A stretch of DNA of 13,573 nt, from contig CALMDF010000513.1 of the NCBI GenBank assembly GCA_937864895.1, forward strand, positions 1 through 13,573. Direction: 5' to 3'. This DNA is from an uncultured Holophagales bacterium (GTDB taxonomy: Bacteria > Acidobacteriota > Thermoanaerobaculia > UBA5066). Every line of letters begins with the position of its first letter. Positions within the stretch are counted from its first letter, which is position 1. Below the pieces are notes generated by a model. The model did no database searches and had not been told where the DNA came from. It saw nothing but the letters and a program-made list of their open reading frames with translations. The translations under genes and the position numbers were made by a program. Positions 6,085-13,573 of this stretch are shown here, in pieces.

Positions 6085-8382
6085 TCACCCCTTCTTCCCG
6101 CGCCCGGCGAGGAGCGCGACGAGCCTCGGCGGCGTGACGGGCGAGTCGTGGACCCGGATGCCGACCGCGTCGTGGACGGCGTTCGCGATCGCGGCGGCCG
6201 TCGGGATGGTGGCCGGCTCGCCGACGCCCTTGGCGCCGGCGGTGTTGCACTCGGTGTCGACGAGGTCGACGGAATGCACCTTCTGCTCGGCCGGCACGTC
6301 GAGCGCCGTCGGGATCTTGTAGTCGTGCCAGTTCACGTTGCACATCTTCCCGGTGTTGCGGTCGAGGACCCGCTCCTCGGTCCGGCCGAGGCCGAGACCC
6401 ATGACGAGGCCGCCCTGGACCTGGCACTCGAACGTGAGTCGGTTCATCACGCGGGCGCTGTCCTGCGCCGCGAGGAGGCGGGTCACGGTCACCTCGCCGG
6501 TCTTCGTGTTCACCTCGACCTCGGCGAAGTGCGCCGCGAACATCGAGATGACCTTTCCCTCGACGTTCGGCCCGCGGGTCCCGACGCCGACGAGGACCTG
6601 CTGCCTCTGCAGCCCCGGCACGGCCGTGACGAGGAGCTTCTTCGACGGGTCCTGCTTCGAGACGACCTCGCCGTTCGAGAGAGCCAGGTCGTCGACGGGG
6701 AGCTTCATCTCCTCGGCCGCCGCCTTCAGGAGCTTCTCCCTCACCTCGACCGCCGCCGCTCGCACGGCGGGCATGTCGGAGGGGACGGTCTTCGAGCCGC
6801 CGCTCGGCCCGGTGTACTGGGTCGTGCCGGTGTCGGCGTGCTCGATCTGGATCCTGTCGAGGGGGACGCCGAGCTCCTCGGCCACCACCTGCGCCATGAT
6901 TGTCTTCGTGCCAGTGCCGATGTCGGCGGCCCCGGAGTTGAGGTTGACGCTCCCGTCGGCGAAGAGCTTCACGACGACCGTCGCCGGGGGCCCGCCTCCG
7001 TAGCCCCAGAGACCCGACGCCACGCCGACGCCCCTCTTCACCGCCCCGTCGCCTTTCGCCTTCTTCTTCGCCTCGGCCCAGCCGAACTCCTTCGCGCCGT
7101 CCCGCAGGCACTCCGCGAGGCCGGTCGAGGTGTAGGGCTGGTTGCCGCGCCGCTGGCTCACCTTCGGGACGTTCTTCAGCCGGAGCTCGACGGGGTCCAT
7201 CCCGAGCTTCTTAGCGAGCTCGTCCATCGCCTGCTCGAGCGCCCACGCCCCCTGCGGAAAGCCCGGGGCGCGCATCGCGCGGGCCCGCCCGGCGTTGATG
7301 GCGACGTTCTCGTCGAGGGTCTTCACGTTCGGGCAGGTGTAGAGGTCGGCCGCGAGGAACGACGTGTCGGCGCCGTTGGGGTACGCCCCGCCGGAGCCCA
7401 TCGAGAGGAACTCGATGGCCGTGAGCGTCCCGTCCTTCTTCGCCCCGATCTTCACCTTCATCGTGTTCGCGGGCCGGTTCCCCGCGTTCAGGAAGACCTC
7501 CTCGCGGGAGAGGAAGAGCTTCACCGGCCGGGCGGTCATCTTCGCGAGGAGCGCCGCGATGACGGTGTACTTCCCCGCCTCGAGCTTGCTTCCGAAGCCG
7601 CCGCCCATGTAGTGGCCGATGACGCGGACGTTGGCAAGCGGGAGCTTCAGGGCCGCGGCCACCTGCTGCTGGACGACGAAGACGCCCTGCGTCGTGTCCC
7701 AGACGGTGAGCCGGTTCCCGTCCCACTTCACGACCGAGCCGTGGACCTCCATCGGCGCGTGGATCTCGCAGGCCGTCGAGTACGTCCCCTCGACGACCGC
7801 GTCGGCCGCGGCGAAGCCGGCCGCGACGTCGCCCCGCTCGTACTTCGACGGGTCGCCGTAGCGGTTCGTCCCCTCGTGGATCGCGGGGGCACCGGCCTCG
7901 AGGGCCTTCTGCGGGTCGAGGACGAACGGGAGCTCCTCGTACGTGACGCGGATCGCCTTCAGCGCGTCGTACGCCTGCGCGCGGGTCTCCGCCGCGACGG
8001 CCGCGACCTCGTCGCCCTCGTGGCGGACGCGGTCGTCGAAGAGCTTCGAGTACGACTTCCCGCGGCTCCGGTACCACGGGATGTCCGTGCCCGGCGTCTT
8101 CCCGGTGATCACCGCGCGGACTCCCGGCATCTTCTCGGCCGCGCTCGTGTCGATCGACTTGACGACGGCGTGCGCGTGCGGGCTGCGGAGGATCGCCGCG
8201 TGGAGCATGTCGGGGAGCGCGAAGTCGAGCGGGTAGACGGCCGAGCCGCTGACGCGCTCGTAGGCGTCGACGCGGGGGACGGGCTTGCCCACCACCTTCG
8301 TCTCGCCCCACGGCGGCATCTCGACCTTCGGCGCGGGGGTCTCGGGAACGGCGCCCTGGAGCCAGTAGAGAAGGTCCGTCAC
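6085..8382 (-). CDS. Molybdenum hydroxylase molybdopterin-binding catalytic subunit (PaoC/YagR-like aldehyde oxidoreductase)
   Basis: This 765-residue large subunit of the xanthine oxidase family binds the molybdopterin cofactor and hydroxylates the substrate. Visible hallmarks are the domain-1 start GKPVPRVDAYERVSGSAVY (about 32-50), the cofactor loop GHYMGGGFGSK in the middle, RAMRAPGFPQGAWALEQAMD, the ADIGTGTKTIMAQ loop, and AKGVGEPATIP near the C-terminus with the catalytic glutamate at about E722. The AYRCSFR-type loop of CO dehydrogenase is absent, so CoxL is excluded. The PaoABC-like subunit set with a Tat-tagged small subunit and a cysteine-rich FAD subunit suggests a periplasmic aldehyde dehydrogenase, but a purine or other N-heterocycle substrate cannot be ruled out. 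It starts at GTG 8382, six bases after a strong GGAGG (8389-8393) that overlaps the end of the small-subunit gene. It is slightly longer than E. coli PaoC, mainly through an N-terminal extension. No XdhC/PaoD-type maturation gene lies within the window. Confidence 0.92.
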   Translation of the reverse strand: MTDLLYWLQGAVPETPAPKVEMPPWGETKVVGKPVPRVDAYERVSGSAVYPLDFALPDMLHAAILRSPHAHAVVKSIDTSAAEKMPGVRAVITGKTPGTDIPWYRSRGKSYSKLFDDRVRHEGDEVAAVAAETRAQAYDALKAIRVTYEELPFVLDPQKALEAGAPAIHEGTNRYGDPSKYERGDVAAGFAAADAVVEGTYSTACEIHAPMEVHGSVVKWDGNRLTVWDTTQGVFVVQQQVAAALKLPLANVRVIGHYMGGGFGSKLEAGKYTVIAALLAKMTARPVKLFLSREEVFLNAGNRPANTMKVKIGAKKDGTLTAIEFLSMGSGGAYPNGADTSFLAADLYTCPNVKTLDENVAINAGRARAMRAPGFPQGAWALEQAMDELAKKLGMDPVELRLKNVPKVSQRRGNQPYTSTGLAECLRDGAKEFGWAEAKKKAKGDGAVKRGVGVASGLWGYGGGPPATVVVKLFADGSVNLNSGAADIGTGTKTIMAQVVAEELGVPLDRIQIEHADTGTTQYTGPSGGSKTVPSDMPAVRAAAVEVREKLLKAAAEEMKLPVDDLALSNGEVVSKQDPSKKLLVTAVPGLQRQQVLVGVGTRGPNVEGKVISMFAAHFAEVEVNTKTGEVTVTRLLAAQDSARVMNRLTFECQVQGGLVMGLGLGRTEERVLDRNTGKMCNVNWHDYKIPTALDVPAEQKVHSVDLVDTECNTAGAKGVGEPATIPTAAAIANAVHDAVGIRVHDSPVTPPRLVALLAGRGKKG

Positions 8383-8385
8383 GGG

Positions 8386-8393
8386 TCACCTCC
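8386..8393 (-). promoter_or_regulatory. Ribosome binding site of the molybdopterin subunit, overlapping the small-subunit stop
   Basis: On the minus strand GGAGGTGA at 8393-8386 precedes the GTG at 8382. The TGA within it is the stop codon of the 2Fe-2S subunit, so termination and re-initiation are physically linked. This supports GTG 8382 as the start and suggests coupled translation of the two subunits. Confidence 0.8.
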
Positions 8394-9027
8394 CCTTGCG
8401 CAGCGTGGCGGCCTTGCCGACCGCGTTGAAGATGTGGGAGTAGGCCCCGCAGCGGCAGAGGTTGCCGCTCATGCCGAGGCGGATCTCGTCGAGCGTCGGG
8501 TCGGGGTTCGCGCGGAGGAGGCCTTCCGCCGCGATCACCTGCCCCGGCGTGCAGTAGCCGCACTGGAAGGCGTCCTCGTCGGCGAACGCCTGCTGCACCG
8601 GCCCGAGCTCCTCGCCTTTCATGAGCCCCTCGACCGTCGTCACCTCCCTCCCCTCGGCCTCGAGGGCGAGGGTGAGGCAGGAGTAGCGCGGGACGCCGTC
8701 GACGAGGACCGAGCAGGCGCCGCACTCGCCCCGCTCGCACCCGGGCTTCGTCCCGGTGAGGCCGAGCTTCTCGCGCAGGACCACGAGGAGCGTGTCGCGC
8801 GGCTCGACGAGGACCTTGTGCGTCCGCCCGTTCACGACGAGCGTCAGCTTCGACGGCTCGGCCGCGGGGACTTCCGAGACGGGGGCCGCCTTCTGTGGAG
8901 CGCCGAGGGCGTCCTTCGCCACCGCGACGCCGATCGCCGCGGGGACCGCCGAGCCGAGGAAGCCGCGGCGGCTGACGCCGCCGGGCACGGATTCGAGGTC
9001 GTTCCGATCGTCCGTTCTGTCGGCCAT
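8386..9027 (-). CDS. Molybdenum hydroxylase 2Fe-2S subunit with Tat signal (PaoA/YagT-like)
   Basis: This 213-residue protein is the first gene of the three-gene operon. Residues 19-24 read SRRGFL, a twin-arginine motif followed by a hydrophobic stretch (about 25-37) and an Ala-rich cleavage region near residue 43. The folded complex is therefore predicted to be exported to the periplasm with the other two subunits attached. A plant-type ferredoxin domain (about 60-135) holds C97, C102, C105 and C117 (PGCERGECGAC then SC). A [2Fe-2S]-binding helical domain (about 140-205) holds C156, C159, C191 and C193 (QCGYCTPGQ and CRCG). Together these bind the two 2Fe-2S clusters of the xanthine oxidase family. 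The length matches PaoA-type subunits. The ATG at 9027 has GGGAGGA just upstream (9031-9037), and a start here is needed to include the Tat signal. The gene lies 154 bp downstream of ptsG and probably has its own promoter. Confidence 0.93.
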   Translation of the reverse strand: MADRTDDRNDLESVPGGVSRRGFLGSAVPAAIGVAVAKDALGAPQKAAPVSEVPAAEPSKLTLVVNGRTHKVLVEPRDTLLVVLREKLGLTGTKPGCERGECGACSVLVDGVPRYSCLTLALEAEGREVTTVEGLMKGEELGPVQQAFADEDAFQCGYCTPGQVIAAEGLLRANPDPTLDEIRLGMSGNLCRCGAYSHIFNAVGKAATLRKGR

Positions 9028-9181
9028 GCGTCCTCCCGCGACCGGGGCTCGAGATCGCGAGTCCTCCCCGGTCGACGACCGGTCATGTTACGACGCGACG
9101 AGGCGACGCGACGCGATGCGGAAGATGCGACACGCTCTCCCCGCGGCTCCCTGAACGGTCGGCATCCGGGCCGCCCCCCGG
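9028..9181 (-). promoter_or_regulatory. Upstream region of the Mo-hydroxylase operon with a dyad and a low-complexity tract
   Basis: This 154-bp gap lies between ptsG and the 2Fe-2S subunit gene. A dyad CCGGTC-GAC-GACCGG sits at 9068-9082 and overlaps the palindrome GACCGGTC (9077-9084). On the minus strand TAACAT (9090-9085) is a fair -10 candidate, without a good -35; the dyad would lie just downstream, where a repressor could act. A CGACG-rich stretch (9091-9117) lies further upstream. GGGAGGA at 9037-9031 is the ribosome binding site. Confidence 0.35.
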
Positions 9182-9192
9182 TCAATCCGGGG
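9176..9192 (-). terminator. Short GC hairpin over the ptsG stop codon, weak terminator candidate
   Basis: CCCCGG (9176-9181) and CCGGGG (9187-9192) pair around a five-base loop that contains the TGA stop of ptsG. The stem is only six pairs and no T tract follows. Termination is uncertain. Confidence 0.25.
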
Positions 9193-10975
9193 CGTCGGGA
9201 CGCCGAAGCGCCTCGCGGAGCGCCGCCGCGAGCGCCTCCGCTTCCTCGCCGAGGACGAGGTGGACGACTCCGCCCGGCAGTCGCATGACGCCGCCGACCC
9301 CCGCCGCGAGGAGCGCCGGCTCGTCGAGGAGCGCAGGGTCGGCGACGACGAGGCGGACTCGCGTCCGCGCGCAGACCTCCGCGATCCTCACGTTCGCGGG
9401 GCCCCCGAGCGCGGGAAGGACCGCTCCGGCGAGCGCACGGACCTCGGGTGAAACGGGCGCTCCCGGGGCCCCGGTGACCGCGGCCTGCGGGCCGACCGCG
9501 GGCGCCGCGCCGAGGACCCCCTCCATCGCCGACTTCAGGTTCTCCGACCTCGTCCCGAAGACCGCCTGCACGGCGTTGCCGACGACGACGACGCCCGCCG
9601 CCCCGAGCGCCCGGAGGGCCTTGCGGTCGGCGCGTTCGAGGTCCCTCACCGTGACGCGCAGCCGGGTGATGCAGGCGTCGAGGCTCTCGATGTTCCGCGC
9701 GCCGCCGAAGGCGGCGACGAGCCTCTCGGCAAGGCCCGGCGGCTCGACGGCCTCCGGCCGGGGAGCCGGCCCTTCCGCGGGCGCGGCGGGGGGCGCGGGC
9801 GAGGACACCGCCTCCTCCCGTCCCGGCGTCTTCAGGTCGAAGCGGAGGATCGCGGCCCGGAAGGCCCCGTAGTAGACGAGCCCCCAGAGCGGGCCGAGGA
9901 GCGGCACGAGCCACGGGCGCGTGTCCATGGGCCAGTAGAGGACGAGGTCGAAGAAACCGTGGGAGAAGGTGAACCCGAGCTTCATCCCCGCGACGTTCGC
10001 GACGACGAAGGCGAGCCCGGCGAGGAAGGCGTGAAGCGCGTAGAGGGGCGGAGCCAGGAAGAGGAACGAGAACTCGATCGGCTCCGTGATCCCCGTCAGG
10101 AACGACGTCGCAGCGGCCGAGAGCATGATCCCGCCGATGCGCGCGCGGTTCTCCGGCCGGGCAGACCGCCAGATGGCGAGCGCGGCCGCCGGCAGCCCCC
10201 ACATCTTGAAGAGGAAGCCTCCCGAAAGGATGCCCGCGGCCGGGTCGCCCGCGAAGAAGCGGGTGATGTCGCCGTGGACGGTCCTGCCCGCTGCGTCGAC
10301 GAAGGAGCCGATCTCGAAGAAGAACGGGACGTTCCAGATGTGGTGAAGACCGAACGGCAGGAGGAGGCGCTCGACGACCCCGTAGATGAAGGTCGCCTCG
10401 ACCGGGCGGCCGTAGGCGACGTGGTCCGAGAGGACGCGGATCGCGCGCTGGACCGGAGGCCAGAGGAAGGCGAGGGCGACGCCGAGGAGAGTTGCGGAGA
10501 GCCCCGTGAGGATCGGGACGAGCCTCTTGCCGCCGAAGAAGCCGAGCCAGGCCGGCAGTTCGGCCCTCGAGAAGCGACGAAAAAGAGCCGCGGCGAGGAT
10601 GCCGACGAGGATCCCGCCGAAGACCCCCGTCTCGACGGAGTCGAACCCGAGGACCTTCGTCGTCGGAAGGCCCCGGAGGCTCGCCGAGGCGCCGAGAGTG
10701 GCGACGAGGACGACGAATCCGACGACGGCCGCCACGGCGGCCGCCCCGTCGTTCTCCGCCAGGCCGAGGGCGACCGCGATGGCGAAGATGAGAGGAAGGC
10801 TCGTGAAGATCGCCCCGCCCGACTGCGCGAGGACGCTTGCGACCGCGTCGGGAAAGAGGCCGAGCTTCGAGCTCCCGAGGCCGAGGAGGAGCCCGGCCAC
10901 CGGAAGGACCGAGACCGGGAGCATGAGGGCCCGCCCGATCTTCTGGAGGAGGTCGAAGGCGCGCCCCCTCGTCAC
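9182..10975 (-). CDS. ptsG: PTS glucose-type EIICB with a second C-terminal EIIB domain (PtsG-like)
   Basis: This 597-residue sugar permease of the phosphotransferase system phosphorylates its sugar during uptake across the inner membrane. Residues 1-380 form EIIC with about ten membrane segments. PtsG-like stretches include [18 protein letters not shown] (17-34), ENDGAAA (74-80), [12 protein letters not shown] (207-218), [16 protein letters not shown] (243-258), [10 protein letters not shown] (295-304), FSHG (337-340) and LKTPGRE at the domain end. FSHG and GITEPIEF fit the glucose branch better than NagE (FSAG, GVTEPLEF). After a Pro/Ala linker, EIIB (about 413-490) carries phospho-acceptor Cys435 in [10 protein letters not shown] second EIIB-like domain (about 512-590) keeps Cys535 in EVCARTRVR and a similar fold pattern (GGPANV, AAGVGGV). 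The GTG at 10975 overlaps the TGA of the upstream EIIA-HPr-EI gene (GTGA), with GGAGG at 10980-10984. Glucose is the likely sugar; glucosamine or GlcNAc remain possible. Confidence 0.9.
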   Translation of the reverse strand: MTRGRAFDLLQKIGRALMLPVSVLPVAGLLLGLGSSKLGLFPDAVASVLAQSGGAIFTSLPLIFAIAVALGLAENDGAAAVAAVVGFVVLVATLGASASLRGLPTTKVLGFDSVETGVFGGILVGILAAALFRRFSRAELPAWLGFFGGKRLVPILTGLSATLLGVALAFLWPPVQRAIRVLSDHVAYGRPVEATFIYGVVERLLLPFGLHHIWNVPFFFEIGSFVDAAGRTVHGDITRFFAGDPAAGILSGGFLFKMWGLPAAALAIWRSARPENRARIGGIMLSAAATSFLTGITEPIEFSFLFLAPPLYALHAFLAGLAFVVANVAGMKLGFTFSHGFFDLVLYWPMDTRPWLVPLLGPLWGLVYYGAFRAAILRFDLKTPGREEAVSSPAPPAAPAEGPAPRPEAVEPPGLAERLVAAFGGARNIESLDACITRLRVTVRDLERADRKALRALGAAGVVVVGNAVQAVFGTRSENLKSAMEGVLGAAPAVGPQAAVTGAPGAPVSPEVRALAGAVLPALGGPANVRIAEVCARTRVRLVVADPALLDEPALLAAGVGGVMRLPGGVVHLVLGEEAEALAAALREALRRPDAPD

Positions 10976-13512
10976 GTCGCCTCCCCCCACCCGGCGAGGA
11001 GGGTCCGCACCTCGGCGGCCGTCGTCGCCTCCAGCGCCTCGACGGCGAGCCTGCGGCAGGCGTCGAGGGAGACCTCCCTCACGCGCGCCTTCACCGACGG
11101 CACCTGCGCCGCCCCGACCGAAAGCTCGCCGACACCGAGGCCGAGGAGGAGCGGAACCGCCGCGAGGTCTCCCGCCAGCGCGCCGCAGACCGCGGCCGGG
11201 ATGCGGTGCTTTCGCGCGGCCGCCGCGGTCCGGCCAACGAGGTGGAGGACGGCCGGGTCGAGGGCGTCCGCGCGGTGGGAGAGACGCGGGTGGCCGCGGT
11301 CCATGGCGAGGGTGAATTGCGTCAGGTCGTTCGTCCCGATCGTCACGAAGCCCGCCTCGCGGAGAAACGCCTCCGCGAGGATCGCCGCCGACGCGACCTC
11401 CACCGTCATCCCCGCGAGCCGGTGCGGCGCCCCGAGCCGCCCGCGCTCCTCCTCGAGGGCCGAGACCGCCTCGCGCCACTCGTCGAGCGTCGCGACCATG
11501 GGGAACGTCACTCTCACGTCGTACTCCCCCGGGACCCTGAGGAGGGCGCGGAGCTGGGTGCGGAAGAGGTCCGGCCGGTCGAGAAAAACCCGCAGGCCCC
11601 GCTCGCCGAGCGCGGGGTTCTCCTCCTCGGGGAGGGGAAGCCAGCGGAGAGGCTTGTCGCCCCCCGCGTCGAAGGTCCTGACCACGACGGGCCTGCCGGG
11701 ACCGACCGCCTCGGCGACGGCGCGGTAGACCGCCTCCTGCTCGTCCTCCGACGGCACGTTGGAGCGGTCGAGGAAGAAGAGCTCCGAGCGCAGGAGGCCG
11801 ATTCCCTCGGCGCCGGCCGCGATCCCCTCCTCCGCGTCGACGAGGCTCCCGGCGTTCGCGAGGACCGAGACCCGGAGGCCGTCCTTCGTGCGCGCCGGCC
11901 CGGCGGCCGCGAGACGGTCGGCGCTCCGGCGCGCCTCGCGTATCGCGCAGCGCGACCTCACGGCCTCGCGCTCCGCGTCGCCGGGAGAGAGGCGCAGCTC
12001 GCCCGCCTCGCCGTCCAGGATGGCGGGCGTCCCGTCGGCGACCTCCAGCACCCGCGCCTCGATCCCCGCCACGGCCGGGATCCCCATCGAGCGGGCCAGG
12101 AGCGCGGCGTGCGAGGTGGCCCCGCCCGAGACCGTGCAGAAGCCCGCGATCCCTCCCCGCCCGAGCGTGGCCGCCTCCGAGGGCGAGAGGTCCTCCGCCA
12201 CGACGATCGAGCCCGTCGGGGGAGACGGGGGGGCCGACCTCTGCCCGGTGAGGATGCGCAGGACGCGTCTTCCCGCGTCGCGCAGGTCGGCGGCGCGGGC
12301 CGCGAGCGCCGGGTTCGGGAGGAGCGAGATCCGGTCGGCGTAGCGGTGCACCGCCTCGCGGAACGCGAAGGCCGCGCTCTTGCCGGCGGCGATCTCGTGC
12401 TCCGCCTCGGCGATGAGGAGCGGGTCCTCGAGGAGCGCGACGTGCGCCTCGAAGATGTCGGCGTGCTCGCTCCCCGCCTCGGCCCCGAGGCGCGCTTCGA
12501 GAGCGCGGAGCTGGACCTTCGCCTCCTCGAGGGCGAAGTCGAGGCTCCGGCGCTCCGTCCTCTCGTCCTCTCCCGACTCCGCGACCTCGGGCTCCTCGCG
12601 CAGGAGGCGCGACACGGGTCCCGCGGCGCAGCCGGGCGCCGCCGGGACTCCGGTGAAGACGCGGGCCTCGGGCCGGGCGGGCCGGGGAATCGAGGAGAGC
12701 GGCGCCGCCGGCTCGTTCCCGTCCGCCGCCTCGAGGACCCGCGCGAGGACCGCGAGCGCCTTGCCCGCGTCCGGGCCCGTCGCCCGGAGACGCACGACCT
12801 CGCCGTGGACGACGCCGAGGGAGAGGAGGCCGACGATGCTCCGCGCGCTCGACATCGACGCCCCGGTCTCGACGAGGACCTCCGCCCGGAACCTCCGCGC
12901 CGCGCCGGCGAGCGCCGCCGCGGGGCGGGCGTGGAGGCCGAGCGTCCGGAGGACCCTCACGTCGCGGACCTTCTCGACGGGCGCCGGACCCGGCGCCGGA
13001 CCCGCCACGGGCATGAGCCCCAGGAAAAGGATGTCGTCGACCCCGGCCGTCACGAACCCCGAGGCGGCCCGCATCGTCGCCACCCTCTCCCGGCTCGTGA
13101 TCACGACGGGCGTCACGAGGCTGCGTGCCGAACGGGCGACGAGGTCGGCATCGAAGGCCAGGAGCGGCTCGCCGACGGTGACCCTCCGTCCCTGGGCGAC
13201 CCGGGGGACGAACCCCCGCCCCCCGAGGGCGACCGTGTCGAGCCCGACGTGGAGCATCACCTCCACCCCCGAGTCCGTCGTCAGTGCGATCGCGTGCCCG
13301 GCGGGATGGATCGTCGCCACGACGCCGTCGCACGGGGCGAGGAGGATCGCCGAGACCGGGTCGATGGCGACGCCGTCGCCGAGGAGGCGGTGGGCGAAGA
13401 CCGGGTCGGGGACCCTGTCGATCGGGACGAGAGGCCCCGAGAGGGGGGCCTTCAGCGCCAGCGTCGGCGCGGCGGAGGCGGCGACGGGCCCGCCTGTCGG
13501 TCCTTCGTCCAT
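10972..13512 (-). CDS. EIIA(Glc)-HPr-EI multiphosphoryl transfer protein
   Basis: This 846-residue cytoplasmic fusion carries phosphate from PEP to the next gene's EIIB. Residues about 16-165 are EIIA of the glucose family, with H73 (AGHAI) and phospho-acceptor H88 ([11 protein letters not shown]). Residues about 180-268 are HPr, with H194 in LGLHARPAA and S225 at the regulatory-serine position ([12 protein letters not shown]). Residues about 284-840 are Enzyme I, with phospho-His H468 ([18 protein letters not shown]), [11 protein letters not shown] (570-580), [40 protein letters not shown] and Cys776 in VCGALAGD. Most Enzymes I read CGE here, so the Glu-to-Ala change is unusual. The domain order matches NagF of pseudomonads. 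ATG 13512 was chosen over ATG 13551 because the 13 intervening codons (TAT, ACT, CCA, CGA and others) are unlike the GC3-rich gene and include a -10-like TATACT. No Shine-Dalgarno sequence is clear at either start. It overlaps ptsG by four bases. Confidence 0.93.
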   Translation of the reverse strand: MDEGPTGGPVAASAAPTLALKAPLSGPLVPIDRVPDPVFAHRLLGDGVAIDPVSAILLAPCDGVVATIHPAGHAIALTTDSGVEVMLHVGLDTVALGGRGFVPRVAQGRRVTVGEPLLAFDADLVARSARSLVTPVVITSRERVATMRAASGFVTAGVDDILFLGLMPVAGPAPGPAPVEKVRDVRVLRTLGLHARPAAALAGAARRFRAEVLVETGASMSSARSIVGLLSLGVVHGEVVRLRATGPDAGKALAVLARVLEAADGNEPAAPLSSIPRPARPEARVFTGVPAAPGCAAGPVSRLLREEPEVAESGEDERTERRSLDFALEEAKVQLRALEARLGAEAGSEHADIFEAHVALLEDPLLIAEAEHEIAAGKSAAFAFREAVHRYADRISLLPNPALAARAADLRDAGRRVLRILTGQRSAPPSPPTGSIVVAEDLSPSEAATLGRGGIAGFCTVSGGATSHAALLARSMGIPAVAGIEARVLEVADGTPAILDGEAGELRLSPGDAEREAVRSRCAIREARRSADRLAAAGPARTKDGLRVSVLANAGSLVDAEEGIAAGAEGIGLLRSELFFLDRSNVPSEDEQEAVYRAVAEAVGPGRPVVVRTFDAGGDKPLRWLPLPEEENPALGERGLRVFLDRPDLFRTQLRALLRVPGEYDVRVTFPMVATLDEWREAVSALEEERGRLGAPHRLAGMTVEVASAAILAEAFLREAGFVTIGTNDLTQFTLAMDRGHPRLSHRADALDPAVLHLVGRTAAAARKHRIPAAVCGALAGDLAAVPLLLGLGVGELSVGAAQVPSVKARVREVSLDACRRLAVEALEATTAAEVRTLLAGWGEAT
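10980..10984 (-). promoter_or_regulatory. Ribosome binding site of ptsG inside the EIIA-HPr-EI gene
   Basis: GGAGG on the minus strand lies four bases before the GTG at 10975 and within the last codons of the upstream gene. It decides this start over the very long open frame that continues upstream, and it fits translational coupling. Confidence 0.7.
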
Positions 13513-13533
13513 GGCTCGGGATGGAGGAGAGGC

Positions 13534-13540
13534 AGTATAA
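13534..13540 (-). promoter_or_regulatory. Candidate -10 element of the PTS operon
   Basis: The minus strand reads TTATACT (13540-13534), a close match to a sigma-70 -10 hexamer (TATACT) in otherwise GC-rich DNA. Transcription would start near 13527, giving a leader of about 15 bases before ATG 13512. No good -35 was found in the remaining bases to the window edge; the nearest candidate, TTCCGG at 13564-13559, is poor. If this promoter is real, ATG 13551 cannot be the start for this transcript. Confidence 0.4.
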
Positions 13541-13573
13541 GCCGCGACCATCTCCGGGCCGGAACGGCGAGGA

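Noticed and set aside
6085..8382. The large subunit as an aerobic CO dehydrogenase (CoxL).
   Set aside because: The AYRCSFR-type active-site loop is absent, and the small subunit has a Tat signal, unlike CoxS.
9091..9117. A CGACG-rich stretch that looked like a short tandem repeat or CRISPR-like unit.
   Set aside because: The units are too short and irregular, with no spacers; it is simple low-complexity DNA.
6148..9288. A plus-strand open frame of over 1000 codons opposite the whole Mo-hydroxylase operon.
   Set aside because: It is antisense to three clearly recognisable genes, has an Arg/Asp/Val-rich composition typical of GC-rich shadow frames and shows no recognisable domain.
9182..13333. 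A single minus-strand frame of about 1380 codons that would fuse the PTS permease to a long N-terminal part.
   Set aside because: Upstream of 10975 this frame is Arg/Gly-rich nonsense, while the EIIA-HPr-EI protein is read in another frame. The real permease starts at the GTG with a GGAGG.
9182..13512. Assignment of the PTS pair as nagE/nagF (N-acetylglucosamine).
   Set aside because: Domain order fits NagF-NagE, but the EIIC motifs FSHG and [10 protein letters not shown] fit glucose PtsG better than NagE (FSAG, GVTEPLEF), and no nagA or nagB gene is adjacent.
13513..13551. Start of the EIIA-HPr-EI gene at ATG 13551.
   Set aside because: The added codons are AT-rich and unlike the gene, contain a TATACT -10-like box, and the GGAG before this ATG touches it with no spacing.

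Overview
The window is high-GC bacterial DNA, packed with genes in operons and with strongly GC3-biased codons. The Tat-exported molybdenum hydroxylase points to a Gram-negative-type cell envelope. Acidobacteriota, Myxococcota or a similar high-GC phylum would fit, but no rRNA or marker gene is present and this placement is a weak inference. Start codons are ATG or GTG. Several genes carry GGAGG about four bases before the start, which helped fix the starts.

Layout. (1) 1-1179, minus: N-terminal part of a PAS-GAF-PAS signalling protein that runs off the left edge, so its output domain is unseen. (2) 1297-2430, minus: an FAD-dependent L-2-hydroxyglutarate oxidase/dehydrogenase (LhgO/L2HGDH family). 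(3) 2473-3729 and 3726-5057, plus: a Spinster-type major facilitator transporter overlapping by four bases (GTGA) a membrane-associated PlsC-like acyltransferase. This pair diverges from lhgO across a 42-bp gap. (4) 5046-5113: a nested palindromic element lies at the convergent junction and contains the stop codons of the genes on both sides. (5) 9027 down to 5109, minus: a three-gene molybdenum hydroxylase operon in the order 2Fe-2S subunit (Tat signal), molybdopterin subunit, FAD subunit with a cysteine cluster, resembling E. coli PaoABC. (6) 13512 down to 9182, minus: a complete sugar phosphotransferase system in two overlapping genes, EIIA(Glc)-HPr-EI followed by a PtsG-like EIIC-EIIB with a second, divergent EIIB at the C-terminus.

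How they work together. The PTS pair holds every phosphoryl-transfer step from PEP to sugar: EI His468, HPr His194, EIIA His88, EIIB Cys435, then EIIC. It should therefore work without separate ptsH, ptsI or crr genes. The Mo-hydroxylase operon should make a periplasmic aldehyde-oxidising heterotrimer carried out by the Tat signal of its small subunit. The Spinster transporter and acyltransferase are translationally coupled and may form a lysolipid uptake and re-acylation module like LplT-Aas, but built from different families; this is the most interesting hypothesis here. I saw no mobile-element gene, CRISPR array, tRNA or rRNA.
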